A stretch of DNA of 64,000 nucleotides from the NCBI GenBank assembly GCA_964030475.1, contig CAXIPT010000006.1, positions 1,192,882 to 1,256,881 of the forward strand, read 5' to 3'. How positions within the stretch are numbered: the first letter of the stretch is position 1; the number at the start of each line of letters is the position of its first letter. The notes below the pieces were generated by a model. It saw only the letters and a list, made by a program, of their open reading frames with translations, did not search any database and was not told the DNA's origin. The position numbers were made by a program, and so were the translations under genes. The stretch is from Tethya wilhelma. Lineage: Eukaryota > Porifera > Demospongiae > Tethyida > Tethyidae. Below, in pieces: positions 34,466 to 46,191 of the stretch.

Positions 34466-35455
34466 ATGGCAATTTTTTTGGAAGAAGAAAATGCTACTCA
34501 ACAGAATAATATCACAGTACAAGGTACTCAATCCACTAAAGATGTAGATTTGTTTCTAACTTCAATAGCTGTAGTTCATTTCACTGTTGTTGTAGTGCCA
34601 TCTGTGATTCTTGGAAAAATGCTTCTTTACGTCATGATTTCCAGAGAGAACAAAATGTCCACCATCTCGATTGTTTTAATCTTCATAACTTCAGTGTGTA
34701 CAATAGCACCTCTCACATACGGACTTCTGATGGATCTTAGTTTGATCACAGATGTGCCACTACTTGGAAGATGTAACATACCACTTGTATGGACACTCTT
34801 TGCTACCTTCCACTTTCTACTGATTTTCAGCACTACTGCACTCTCTGTTCTTCAGTATGTCATAATCAGGTGGAGGAGCAAAAAGACTTTAAAAATAGCA
34901 ACGATTCTTATGCTAGTAATTCTAGTTCCAACTTGTTTAGGGCTAGGTAGCTCATCCTTTGCTACAAATAGTTTTTCGATCGGAAAGACATTGCGAGGCT
35001 CGTTATGTTTTGAATCCGGAGAACAATTTGATTTGATTCTGCAGATACAAGTAGCTGTCTATTTTACTCTCTCTATACTGCCATCAGTCGTCACTGTAAT
35101 AATCTTCTCTTATCTCACTTATCGATATGTGAAACGGAACATTGTAGATCTAGACATGGAGAACGTAGATACTACCAAACGAGTAGTGAAGTTTTTAGTC
35201 CTTAGTAACGTTGTTGCAGTTATTTTTCGTCTCCTGCCAAGTTTAACAGGAGTGCTTGCTACCCAAAATAACAATGTGGACTCTGTTACTAGCTTTCTCT
35301 TGACCTATTCACTCGATACCAACTACACCCTCTATCTTATTTTCATTCTAAGTGTACACAAGTCTTTGAGAAAGTCCTTGAAATTGAAGCTGAAATTATT
35401 ATTCTTGAAGCTGATTTTCAACTCTAACAGGAGCAACCAGATCTCACCACTGTGA
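34466..35455 (+). CDS. Rhodopsin-like 7TM receptor (GPCR-7)
   Basis: Intronless, 329 residues from ATG 34466; an in-frame TTG 30 bases upstream is ignored. N-terminal N-A-T and N-I-T sites. The first loop reads ISRENKMSTIS instead of ISKEKKSTIS. TM3 starts with GRC rather than GGC, but the Cys is kept. IRWRSKK, RGSLC, TYRYVKRN, KFLVLSN and DTNYTLYLIF follow. The segment before TM6 is three residues longer (VDLDMENVD). The receptor looks functional. Confidence 0.85.
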   Translation: MAIFLEEENATQQNNITVQGTQSTKDVDLFLTSIAVVHFTVVVVPSVILGKMLLYVMISRENKMSTISIVLIFITSVCTIAPLTYGLLMDLSLITDVPLLGRCNIPLVWTLFATFHFLLIFSTTALSVLQYVIIRWRSKKTLKIATILMLVILVPTCLGLGSSSFATNSFSIGKTLRGSLCFESGEQFDLILQIQVAVYFTLSILPSVVTVIIFSYLTYRYVKRNIVDLDMENVDTTKRVVKFLVLSNVVAVIFRLLPSLTGVLATQNNNVDSVTSFLLTYSLDTNYTLYLIFILSVHKSLRKSLKLKLKLLFLKLIFNSNRSNQISPL

Positions 35456-35958
35456 ATGACGTGTAAACATTAAAAGCATACTGACAATCATAAACTTACA
35501 CAATTACATGATTGTACCTATAATTCTTATGAAATTAAATTTTATTCAGCTGTCATAATTATGTACATGTGCACGTTTATATCATGCTAGCTATATCTTA
35601 AACATGGTTACAAAATAATCTTAATGCATTGTTTAACATGCAGTATGTCAAATTATAATACTTGACTTTGTATATAGCTAGGTCATCTTTGTATAACGTC
35701 ATGCTTATAACTATTTCATATGAACCCATGACAAGTTGTGGACTTTAGCAGGAAAAATTAATGTTGAGTATGATGGGTAGGTAAAATTGCATCTGAAGCA
35801 TAATAAGTGAAAATTGAGAATCAATCAGAGTATAATAAATAATCAACATAAATAATATTATGAGTAAAACAATTAACATAATTAATTTGCAAAGGCTTAT
35901 ACTTAATGCAGTTTAACTTTTTAGGTGAATTTATGTAAACTATGTGACAGTACAACAT
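35456..35958. other. Convergent intergenic region
   Basis: About 500 bp of AT-rich sequence between the 3' ends of GPCR-7 (plus) and GPCR-8 (minus). No gene was recognised. Confidence 0.5.
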
Positions 35959-36930
35959 CTAATTGATTGGTGCTACTTGATTAGTGCGGGATGTCGAGAT
36001 CATTGAGCTTTGAGTCTGACTGAGAGGTTGCACGATTATCAGTACTGTCTTCTTGAATTCGTTTTTGACAGACTTGTGAATGCTCAGCAGCAAGAACAAA
36101 TAAAGCGGGTAGCTCAACTCCAACAAATAGGTCAGCATAAAGCTGAATATAACTTGAACGCTTCTTGTGAACGAAACAAAGGCAACTGAAGCAACGGGAA
36201 TTAGACGAAAAAAGATCGCAAAGAGTGTGTTTGTCAGGAGTATGCTTACAACATTCTTAATGACACTCGCTTGCTCGACTGTGTTCTTTTTGACGTGAAC
36301 ATATGTGAGAATTGAGAAAATTGTGGTAAGTGCTGCTGATGGGAGAAAAACTCCAAATGTGTAAAAATACACAAGAGCAACAGTTCCTGATTCTGTTGTT
36401 GCGAAGCACAGTGATCCCCTGACTACTTGTCCAGAGTCTGCAGACCCGGTAGTTAGACCTGCTGCGGTAAAGACAACAACTATACAAGCGAGAACAAGAA
36501 CGATCAGAAGAATGTTTGAAATTCGATTCAGTTTCTTGCTAGTCCTTATTCGAACAATCACATACTGGACACCAGAAGCAAATGGACTTACTACAGTGAG
36601 CAAAGCATGAGACAAGGTGTAGAAAAGGTAGAACAATGAAAGTGAGCAAAATCTTGTCAGAAGTGGCACATCAGTGATGAGACTGAGATCCAATAAGAGT
36701 CCGTAGGTTGATGGTGCTATGGTACACAGCAATGCAATGAAGATGAAGATGACTGTAATGGCACCTTTTGTCTTCTTGTATTCAGACTTGAGAGCGTGGA
36801 GGAGTATTGGACCGAACACAAGGACTGGAATCACAACAAATATGATATGACTGACTCCAATGAGAATGTATGTAAATTCAAGATTAGCATCTGTTGAGTT
36901 AGTAGCATTTGAATCATTTAGAAACTCCAT
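35959..36930 (-). CDS. Rhodopsin-like 7TM receptor, second subfamily (GPCR-8)
   Basis: Intronless, 323 residues from ATG 36930. The N-terminus is N-rich (SNATNST). It shares the TM2 block GLLLDLSLITDVPLL with the others but has LTRFC instead of GGC, VRIRTSKK instead of IRWG at the end of TM3, RGSLC in loop 2, YVHVKKN after TM5 and LELSYPLYLF at TM7. The first loop reads LKSEYKKTKGAI. The same loop appears in the pseudogenes at 37886-38208 and 59736-59962, so these three form a separate subfamily. Confidence 0.85.
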   Translation of the reverse strand: MEFLNDSNATNSTDANLEFTYILIGVSHIIFVVIPVLVFGPILLHALKSEYKKTKGAITVIFIFIALLCTIAPSTYGLLLDLSLITDVPLLTRFCSLSLFYLFYTLSHALLTVVSPFASGVQYVIVRIRTSKKLNRISNILLIVLVLACIVVVFTAAGLTTGSADSGQVVRGSLCFATTESGTVALVYFYTFGVFLPSAALTTIFSILTYVHVKKNTVEQASVIKNVVSILLTNTLFAIFFRLIPVASVAFVSFTRSVQVIFSFMLTYLLELSYPLYLFLLLSIHKSVKNEFKKTVLIIVQPLSQTQSSMISTSRTNQVAPIN

Positions 36931-37885
36931 AGTCTACTGGTGAATCATGCATGCACCCTTGTAACTTGTAACTCTGTAGTAACTGTTGTTTGTGGTATCT
37001 AGCAAGTAAGACGTGATTGCAAGCATCCAAATTTGTCCAAAGTAGTTATAGAATTGTGTCAATTTGCAGATCCTTCATTATGTTTCCTCTAGTGGTTCCA
37101 TATGATTGGATATGATTTACACTGCATGAAGTCCCTTCTGCCAGTGTAAATACCAGAGGGCACCATTCACAGATTCACAGCTGTTAATTTACCTAACTTA
37201 AAACTACCTACCTAACTTAAAAGTTGATATAGCTATGTAGAATCAGTAGAATCATGCAATCATGTTTATAAATATAACTATAGTTGGCTCCAAGATGCTA
37301 TTATTATAACACTGCATTTGTAACTGAGTATATATAGTTACACGTAAAATATATAACAACAACTGCATGGTTTCTTAAAACCAAATCTTCATAGTAACAA
37401 AACACTGCATGTGGATAATAATCATGCATAATAATAATATTATTCTATTGACATGTACACATCAAATGTCTATATACTTCCTGAGCATAAATGCATTAGC
37501 TATGCATGAACTACATATAATATCATGCACAAAGCATACTACATTAAACCCAAAACCACAATGTCAAAACCTTTTATAAGGAACTTCCCCAAAACTTTAT
37601 GGTAAATTGAGTATATTGATAATGGTAATGTTATTACGTATTGTCTCAAAAGTCTTAGAGCGGACATTTTAAAAGTAATACAATCTATATACAACATGCA
37701 CACAAACATGGCTGTGCATGTAATCATATTATATTGTACACCATTGAATATTATATCATACCACATAACATCACATTATGTTTAAGTACACATTATGCAA
37801 TGTCATGCAATTATTGTGAGTTTATTCACTATTGGTAGGGCTACTGTGAACCCTATTGCTTGAAAATGAGCTGGAAATAGACTTC
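36931..37885. other. Intergenic, nothing recognised
   Basis: About 950 bp of AT-rich DNA upstream of GPCR-8. No gene, RNA or repeat family was recognised. Confidence 0.5.
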
Positions 37886-38208
37886 TTAAATGTCATAAAA
37901 ATTCTTTTTGAACTCCAGTTTCACTGACTTATGGATGAAAAGTAGCAGATCCATTAGGAGTCGGCCATATACTATTAGGTTGATGGTGCTATGGTACACA
38001 GCGATGCAATGAAAATGAATATGATTGTAATGGCTCCTTTTGTCTTCTTGTACTCTGATTTTAGAGCGTACTAGAGGAGCATTAGACTGAACACAAGGAC
38101 TGGAAGCACGACAAATACAATATGACTGACACCAATGAGGATATACACAGCCTCAAGACTGGCAGTGATATCTGAACTGCTAGTATTGGTTGAAGTATTG
38201 ACATCCAT
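37886..38208 (-). pseudogene. GPCR-8-type pseudogene with large internal deletion
   Basis: It starts with a good ATG (38208) and an N-terminus like GPCR-8 (YILIGVSHIVFVV). It has a TAG stop after MLL at the end of TM1 and a small insertion creating stops in TM2. The sequence then jumps from the TM2 MDL codons straight to the C-terminal HKSVK-EFKK codons. TM3 to TM7 are deleted. The first 230 bases recur at 59736-59962. Confidence 0.85.
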
Positions 38209-38643
38209 GACAAGCAAAATGCCTGAGCAATAATAGATTGGTGTGCATGATTGTCTGTACAGTTGTAATTGGATCTGGCCTATTATTAACCTATAGTATC
38301 ACTTCTGGTTCAGACTTTTACTAGGTACAAAAATTTTTCTTGCAGTTTTGGAATTTTTCAAATTCACACTGTAGTAAAATGTTACTTTACAGTATGTATG
38401 CTATATATCTTTTGTGCTTCACATTTCATTCGTGGATTATATTATGCTGTATTATGTGTTCTATGCATAAGCATGCATGAACAGCTAGCTAGTACATGTA
38501 CACAGCGATCCGCAATTGGATGCATACTGACTTGATATAACTACTATAACAGAAATTCCATGATTAAAGTATTTTTTTCAAGATCAAACAGCTCACATAG
38601 ATACAGAGATTCAAATGGTCTAATAGCTAACCATCATTCTCTA
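37976..38643. repeat. Segmental duplication, copy 1 (partner 59735-60474)
   Basis: From AGGTTGATGGTGCTATGG to ACCATCATTCTCTA, this block matches 59735-60474 closely, covering the start of a receptor pseudogene and its upstream DNA. The partner has extra palindromic DNA at 60078-60164. Copy 1 ends just before the 3' end of the PTB gene. Confidence 0.85.
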
Positions 38644-38705
38644 AAACAGCTAACTGTGAAAAAACTCCTTTATTTGTACTGTTGTTTAAAAGTGAAGCTG
38701 GTATG

Positions 38706-41700
38706 TTAATAGTTACTGCTGTGGCTGCAGTCAGTGCATATTTCTTCAGCTGTGTCCACTTCAGAATTACAGAGCTCATTGCTTTCTTCTTCAGTATTGT
38801 TTTCCACTTCACTCTCAGACTGTTCGCTGTCTTCATCCAAATTACTCTCTTGATCATCTTTCTCATCTTCTGTGCTCTCTTCTTTAACATCATCCGTTTC
38901 CACTTCTGAATCAGAAGGCTCACTCCGTTCTTCCGAAGTCGTCTCTACACTGTCTTTTTCTTCCTCGCTGGCCTTAGCACTGTCTTCTCCTATAATGCTG
39001 TCCGTTTCCACTTCACTCTGTTCATCATCTTCTTCAGAATCTGTCTCTTGTTCTTGCTTCTCCTCTTCATTGCTCTCTTCTTCAGCATCCACTTCTGAAC
39101 CACTCAACTTATGATCACTCTCACAGTCTTCAAGTTCATCTGTTTCCTCAGTAAGTGAGTCGGCAGTCACATCAGAATCAGCAGCCAGATCAGAATCAGC
39201 AGGTTCACTACGTGCTTTCAAACTTGTCTCTTCACCACTTTCACTTAGTGTCGAGTCACTATCAGCTGTCACGATTTCATCAGTTTCCAATTCTGAATTA
39301 CTCGTGTCATCTTGTTCATCTTCTTTCAAAACACTCTCTTGGGTATCTTCGCTTGAAACGTAGGTTTCTTGCTGACTCATAGTGCTCATACTAGAACTCT
39401 GAGATGCTTCTTCCTCATCGGAAGCCTGAGAGGTGCTCTTTGAAGATCCGCTCGACCTCACTATCATAAATGTAGTGCTATCATTCTCTTCCAAATCTTC
39501 TTCCCCTTCCAAAGAGTTTGCCACCACATCTTGCAGCGAGAACGCCCTATTCAGTGACGTACTCTGACTCTCTTTTCTTCGTAGTAGATTGGTCAGCCGA
39601 GTGATATCGTTGGACACCAACTTGGAGATGACAGGTTGCGAGATCTTTCGGCCCTGTCTTGTCGTGTGACTGATGATCGTACTGAGAAGGTTGGAGGTGC
39701 CGCCACCAAACTTGGACAGAAGTTGCGTGCAGGCGTTAGTGAGGTGATTTATCAACGGTGGAAAAGAGGTAAAATCCTCTTCGTTCAAGCTCGTTGAGCT
39801 GCTGTCGTTGTTGTCGGAGGAGATCCAAGATTGGGAAATTGATATCACAGAAACTTGGTTATCGACTCCTGATTTGCTACTGATCACCAAAGTGGAGGAA
39901 CTCGTGGTGCTACTTTCGTCCCGATCCGATTCTAACTTTTCTGTGTCAGATTCAGTCACAGTTTTAACTTCTGAATCAGTCGAGCAGCAAATTTTCTGGT
40001 CTGCTAAACTGGCTTCACTTTCAAAACCACCTTGTTTCTGATCTTCTGCTGAACTTGCTTCACTTTCTGAACCACCTTGTGAGCTACTTGACGACGAAGA
40101 TGCTTCTACGGAGGTGGTATCTACAATCTCATCGTATTCAGTTTCAGAGTCGTCTTTCTCAGAACCACTGTGAGCGTGGCTCTCTTCTGTTTCAATCTTT
40201 GATCGACTGCTGTGCATACTGGTACACGATTTGGTCACATCTGATTCAGTGGGATCACTTTCAATACCAGCACTCTCTGCACTACTCTGACTCGCCTTCA
40301 TTTCAATGTTTGACTGATCGCCACAAATAGTGATACATGATTTGGTCACATCTGATTCAATGGGATCATATTCACGTTCAATACCAGCACTCTCAGCATC
40401 ACTCTGACTTTGAATGTTTGATTGACTGCTGCGCATACTGGTACACGATTTGGTCACATCTGATTCAGTGGGATCACTTTCAACACCAGTACTCTTGGCA
40501 TCACTTTGACTCTCCTTGATTTCAATGTTTGATTGACTGCTAGATGTACTGGTACACGATTTGACCACATCTGATTCAATATGATCACATTCGTATTCAA
40601 TACCAGCATTCTCCATATCATCACTCTGACTTTCCTTCATATCACTGTGACTCTCTTTCATTTCAGTGCTAGATGTACTCAAACACAATTTGATCGCATT
40701 GATAGGATCATCATGTTCACTTTCAATATCGGCACTCTCCGAATTCGAATCACTGTGACCCTTTCCTGTTGAACCACTTGAGTGAATGCTACATGATTCC
40801 ACCATAGATCCATCCTTGTCAACATACAAGATCTGAGGGTCACTTTCGTCCAAACTGCTTTCCGAGTGACTACCAGATGTACTGTTGTAATCAGTTTCAT
40901 CACAATCATGGTGTGTGGAGGTATTGCTGGGACGATAGATGATTTGACTGTACTTTGCAAAGAGTTCTGGTTGAGTTCTGTAGTCCGACAGACAAGGTGC
41001 ACTCAGGGAGCGACCGAAATTACGAAAGAGACTCTCTTCTTTGATAAAATCGTACTCGTTTATGTCTTCATAGTTGGTGTAGCAGCCAGGAGCACTCTTT
41101 GTAATCAGAGTCTCTAGGTCAAATCTCTCTACTGAAGATTTTTCTGAGGATAGGTCAGATTCGAAGTCTTCAAGAAGCAGAGGCTCGAGTTCTGTTGATA
41201 CTGGTGTAATGGGTGGAGCATGACACTTTGGTGGTAGTTGAGGCAAACTGTAGTACACAGATTGCGAAGAATCCCGATCGTTTCCAGAGTCACCACTCAT
41301 CGCATCGAGGTAGCAACTGGAAGAGGGAGATACACTGGAAGACATTAGGTTGTGACTCGTGCCTACGTAGAAGGGACTACACTCCAGTTCAGTGATGCAG
41401 TCTTTGAATTTCTCCTTTGTGCTATCGTCCACACTAGTCAATGACCTCTCGTCGCAATAAAGCATGCTTGTGCTATCTCCTATGCAAGTTGGTGTCTCTT
41501 CACAGTACAGTATGCTTGCGCTGTCCTCGACACAAGACAATGGTGCCTCATCCTCATCACAGTGCAGGATGCTAAGTTCGGGTGCAAAGGAGACTCTTCG
41601 GCTGGAGCTCGTACACTGGCTCTGAGACTCGGAAAACAGACCACTCCCAATCTGAAGTAGGAAGAATAAAACAAAGCAATAATTTTAATATACATGTGTA

Positions 41701-43658
41701 CTACGTATGTATGATCAGAAGAATTTATATATACTGTAGATTTTCTAAAAATTCGGCATGCCTAATTATTTGGTACCCCTTTTACCGAATCATTCAACTT
41801 TACCTCTAATTTTCGGCAAAGGTCGTCACACGTATATACTATTATAAGCACATGTGCACTGGGCTTGCATGTGAAATAATCTCTAAAAATTTGGCAAAGC
41901 TCGAACATATTTAATTTTCTTGTGCAGAATTTTTAGAAGATCTATACTGTTAAGTTGTAAGAGTGCCCAAATGTCACAAGTATGTATGCCCACTTTAATA
42001 GGGTAATGGTCAACTTTAAAGCAAACTGTTGAAGGTTATAGTCATACATGCATTTATGATCATTCTTACTATAGTGAAACTCGAACCGCCATCACACAGA
42101 GTGGTATCTGATCTGTATTCCTCACTGAGTAGCTCTTCTTCAGACACCTCAGGCTCTTCTTGGTGAGGCTCTTCTTGCTCTTCTTCCCTCCTGGTTTGTT
42201 TTTCACAGAGCCATATATTGCAAGCTTCTCGGAAACTCAACAACACATCTGTACCCTGTAAAAACAACAAAAATGATAAATATAACACTCAATGTATGAC
42301 CGTAGTTGCATGACCTTATACCAATGGCCCAGGCTCTCCCTTTCCTTTCTGTGAGTGAAAGGTCAAAGAGAAGAGCCTGCATGGGTGTGAGGCTAAGCTG
42401 GGCATGTTTTAATGGGGAAGGCCTCGGTACATTAGCTTTGTTTCCAGCCTCCTTCTCTGCATGAGACTCATATCGCCCACTGGAACTTTCACATCATTAT
42501 CTGGAGAGGGAACCTGAAGACCGAGGCTGAGGGATTTTCCTAGGGTAAGTCCTTCTCTTTCATCATTAACAAACTATTATGTTGGAAGCCGGCTTGGTGG
42601 ATTTTCATGACAAACTCTATAGCTACAAAGTGACTACCATAACTTTCTCAGTGACAGTCATCTTACCGTGGTATCATCCAGAGTCATGTAGCAGAAACAC
42701 TTGAGTGTCCCAGAGGACGTGTGGTTTGAAATGAAGCCGAACCACCTCTCCTTCGTAGGGTGGGGATGAAGGACAAAGATTTTCTCCAAACTGCAAACAT
42801 GTTGTCGTCCCTGTAAAAAGTAATATGCATGATTCAATGAAAGTTTATACGCTTCAAACATCATCTTTAGTGTTTAGCTTTTTCATTTCTGGGATCTATA
42901 TGCATGGTGGCTTTAGAAAAGCTTGTGTGTGTGTGTGTGTGTGTGTAATGATTTTTTGGTTACACTGTAACATTGCTACAGAACTTCACATACTTGTAAG
43001 CTTGCATTAGTAGTGATCATAGCTCTTGGAGTGAATGTGATGATCAGTTGTGACGATTTTCGCTTCCTCTTCTTCTTCTTGGGTTGCTTTAAGGAGTCCA
43101 TGACTTCTTGGCACCCACCAAAGTCAGTCTGATGACTTACAACACCAGAACCTACAAACTGCATGTACACAAAAGTCACCAATAAAAAAGAAATGAAGTA
43201 ACTGGTGGCTATACGTACGGTATCATAAATCTGTCTAGAAATGCTTAAAAACTTTTAGAATGCTTCTTCCTGTAAGTATAAATAGATTTGTAATAGCTGC
43301 TTCAAGTCTGACAGTGACCACATACCAACTTATTCACCCAATAAACTTCCAATCAGTGCAGTATTATTATCAATTATTTTGGGCTACGTACCATGACCAG
43401 ATGTGAAGCTTTGAGTTGTCCCATGTCACTAGCACTAGCATTAGCACTGTGGTCATCTTCTGTAGAAAGTAGATGGGACTCTGCACTACTTGTAGTGGCT
43501 GCCAGTTCATCAATGGTAACACCGTAGTCTGTCTTTGGTCGGATCCTAAATCCATATTTTGAGGAAGGTGTCTTGTTCTTGGTTGGGCTGCTCCTACTGC
43601 TGCTGCTGCTTCCAAACACAGAGGAGCCTGAGAGTCTCCTTAGGGCTTCCAAGATCAT
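38706..43658 (-). CDS. PTB-domain protein with very long acidic, Ser-rich tail (1235 aa)
   Basis: Five exons: 43658-43392, 43158-42994, 42810-42667, 42255-42070 and 41651-38706. All introns are GT-AG and phase 0, and donors are GTACGT, GTATGT, GTAAGA and GTAAGA. Residues 1-85 are Ser-rich with a basic KYGFRIRPK stretch. About residues 86-215 resemble a PTB/PID fold: FVGSGVV as strand 1, a DFGGCQEVMDSL helix, then WFGFIS, KCFCYMTLDD and a C-terminal FREACNIW helix. PTB domains bind NPxY-type tails or lipids, so a cytosolic adaptor is likely. The last exon encodes 981 residues dominated by S, E, D and T. It contains four to five degenerate 37-residue repeats (ESDVTKSCTSM type) and one less acidic island (TRLTNLLRRKESQS). 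The partner is unknown and I cannot assign orthology. Confidence 0.8.
40195..40690 (-). repeat. Intragenic 37-codon repeats in the acidic tail
   Basis: Four to five consecutive units each contain SDVTKSC or SDVVKSC, TS(M/T)xSSQSNIE and a SQSDAES-like block. GATTTGGTCACATCTGATTC on the plus strand recurs at about 40229, 40342 and 40449, with a variant near 40559. Confidence 0.85.
42328..42393. repeat. Short dispersed hairpin repeat, copy 2
   Basis: Same block order as 12129-12194: CCCAGGCTC, GTGAGTGAAAGGTCAAAGAG and a terminal GAGGCT. It lies in an intron of the PTB gene. Confidence 0.6.
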
Positions 43659-44058
43659 TGTGGCACTGAGCCTCTTGTTATATCGCTGTCTTCAAGTTAC
43701 AGAAATTTCAAAGTTATGACTGATGGTTGTTCCGAATCTTCAACATACGAAAGAAAGAAGAAATTGAACCAGTTTTTTGAATCATACTCTGAAGACTTCA
43801 GTTGTCTAGGAGTGCAAATGCACTGTATCACGCACAGCGTGCGTTTTGAATTCAAGTTCATGATGCTTTTTGCTTCTGGCAAATTATCTTTCTCCTCCAA
43901 TCTCGCGGGGGGTTCCCCAAAAGAAAATTAAACTGGGGTAGCGCTCAAAACGTGACCTCTGACCTTTTATTGGAACCAGCTGGTCGTTTCTTGTTCGAGC
44001 AGCTGCTCTTTTTTTTTTAAGTGTTCTGTTTCTTTTTTGGTAAAAAACGAAGCGAGAG
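43659..44058. promoter_or_regulatory. Divergent promoter between the PTB gene and a small membrane-protein gene
   Basis: The two start codons (43658 minus, 44059 plus) are exactly 400 bp apart, so this interval must contain both promoters. No TATA box was seen. It holds a TCTCGCGGGG element at 43900 and is less AT-rich near the middle than the surrounding intergenic DNA. Confidence 0.55.
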
Positions 44059-44770
44059 ATGGAGCTAGACGTATTCTTTGGTGATTCAAGTCACAGAGAA
44101 CTGGCTCATTTCGCGTATAGGAGGTCGGAGGGCTGGTTCATGGCTTACCAACAAAATGGGAGTGCGGCAAATGAGTCCAATGAGTCTTCTTGTAACCCTC
44201 TCCTGGATGACATCAATCTTCACGATGGAAGGATACCGCAGATACTGGGACTGTCTTTTGGAGTGTGGGTGGTAGGTCAAAATGAAAGTATGTGTATAAA
44301 TTGAATCACTGGATAATTTGGTTAAAGTATGTAGTAAATGATTGTTTGGTAGGCCAAAAGCAGCAGGTAGGAATATTATGATAGAGATTCCAGGCCTTAT
44401 CCTCAGCACACCCCAGCCAATACAGACACCTTATAAGCATTTTAATATTTATACATTGTGTATTTTGTTTTCAATACACATGCACGTATCCCAGATGTAG
44501 TTATATATCATGATGAAAACTATCAGTGTGATAAAATGGTTTATGCATTGTTATTGGGGCATCTGGAAACTGTTTTTTTTTACTGGCCAAGTTAACACTG
44601 GAACCTATTATACTAGGAAGCGTATGATGTATTTCCACTTTAAACAGTCTCCTTTTACCGTACGTGTTGTTTCCCTTTCATCTGTACAGGTTCTCATTCT
44701 TATATTTCTGATCCTTCGCTATTGTGCTTCAGAGTACAGCCGAGCAGCGTTAGCAACCAGTAATCAGTGA
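44059..44770 (+). CDS. Small single-pass membrane protein, 97 aa, two exons
   Basis: Exon 1 (44059-44271) starts at ATG and ends at GTG|GTAGGT. Exon 2 (44690-44770) starts after CTGTACAG and ends with TGA. The junction is phase 0 and fuses GLSFGVWV to VLILIFLILRYC into one continuous membrane helix, which neither exon encodes alone and which strongly supports the model. The 60-residue N-terminal part is soluble with N-x-S sites. The 15-residue C-terminal tail begins with two Cys/Tyr-flanked residues (RYCASEYSR). A second possible donor (GTATGT at 44288) would insert residues into the helix and is less attractive. Function unknown; it resembles small integral membrane proteins only in layout. 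Confidence 0.7.
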
Positions 44771-46191
44771 GTTTACCTGCAATGATATTCTTACTATAAA
44801 AAAGAATAAAGTTTTATGCAGGTTAAATATAATGATGATAGTTATTCTAGTTTGATCTTTCCTCCCCCCCCAAAGAGTTGTGGTCAGGTACATGAAAATT
44901 GACATAATTATTGGTCTTATCTTTACAAGATTTTTTGTGGTCAGGGGGATTTTTTACAAATAATCCCAAACCTAGTACATTGGCAAAAGGCTGAGCCACC
45001 CAGGTGCCTAGGCATAAGAACTAAGTCAGGATGGTAGATTGAAAGGCTCTCTTGTCCCATGGGAACTCTCCCTATCCACCTGAAGTGGCTCGTGGAAATG
45101 GACAGAATGTATACAAGACATGTATACAACTATCATGGTTTAGGCTAGTAGAGACAGTGACTGTACATGTAAATCATAGCCACTACATGTACGTTACAGT
45201 CACCCCCCTCAGTACTACTATAGTGTTGTCCATCTAGACCCTTGTGAAAGAGTACACATCTACATGCCATTGTGCATGTGATACACATTGTTTTGTCCTT
45301 GATCAATTCAATTTGGATCTGATAAGGTTCTTGTGGATAATCTTGCATTATATATGAAACAATGGCACCCCTCATTGTAACCCATTTACTATAGAAACTA
45401 TCTTAATTTTTGGTTACAAGCAAAGGAATGCCAAATATTTATTTTGAAGGATGTTGATAAATGATATGGGTTAAATTCCTTGTAATCTTAACAAGCATGT
45501 AAGTAATACTTTGTTATGCCCATGCATATAACCAAACCATCATGATTATAGTCTCCATTCATGGCAATGCTATAATATATGCGCATGTGAGTCGATTATG
45601 TGAACTATAGAGGATTATTTTTCCTTCATGCATTGTTAACTTTCCCTCATATCTACATCCAGGATGTGCTCTATTTAGGTACAGTATGTAGCATATCCTC
45701 TGTGTATGGCTTAGGTGGTACTTGATTGTATTCCTTTTTGTGTTAAGTACAACTGTCAGTGATTGTTGAGTGTACAAATCACCTGAGTATAATATGTAAA
45801 ATAATACAAATATAATGTGACACCCATACATGGGTGTCATGTTACAAATCACAATGGTTCTTCGTACAATGTAATATAGCATATTTAATACATGGATTTC
45901 TCACACATGAATATAGTCCTGTATGTATGCCTTGATATATATTATTGCTAAGTTTTTGTATTTACATAACATTATCTCTATATATACTCACTATGGCAAT
46001 GAATGTTGTACTTGTTTTTGTAATGTTTATTGTCATGAATGGATGTGCATTTTGTGTGTGTTTATTGTTGTTTTTGAAAGTGGAACCTCTGTGATTGTTG
46101 AAAGTTATGGATTTTCCCAAAGCTGTACATGTAAACGATTGCTTGATTATGTTGGTGTATTTAATATGCTCCTTTTTGTGTAGTTTTTGCT
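44771..46191. other. Intergenic, nothing recognised
   Basis: About 1.4 kb between the small membrane-protein gene and the 3' end of the first beta-helix gene of this cluster. Open stretches on both strands are short and domain-free. Confidence 0.5.

Noticed and set aside
39155..40519. Plus-strand frames within the acidic-tail exon
   Set aside because: They are mirror translations of the repetitive Ser/Asp/Glu codons of the PTB gene.
45559..46183. Several 80-107-codon frames between 44.8 and 46.2 kb
   Set aside because: Overlapping on both strands, AT-driven composition, no domain and no splice context.
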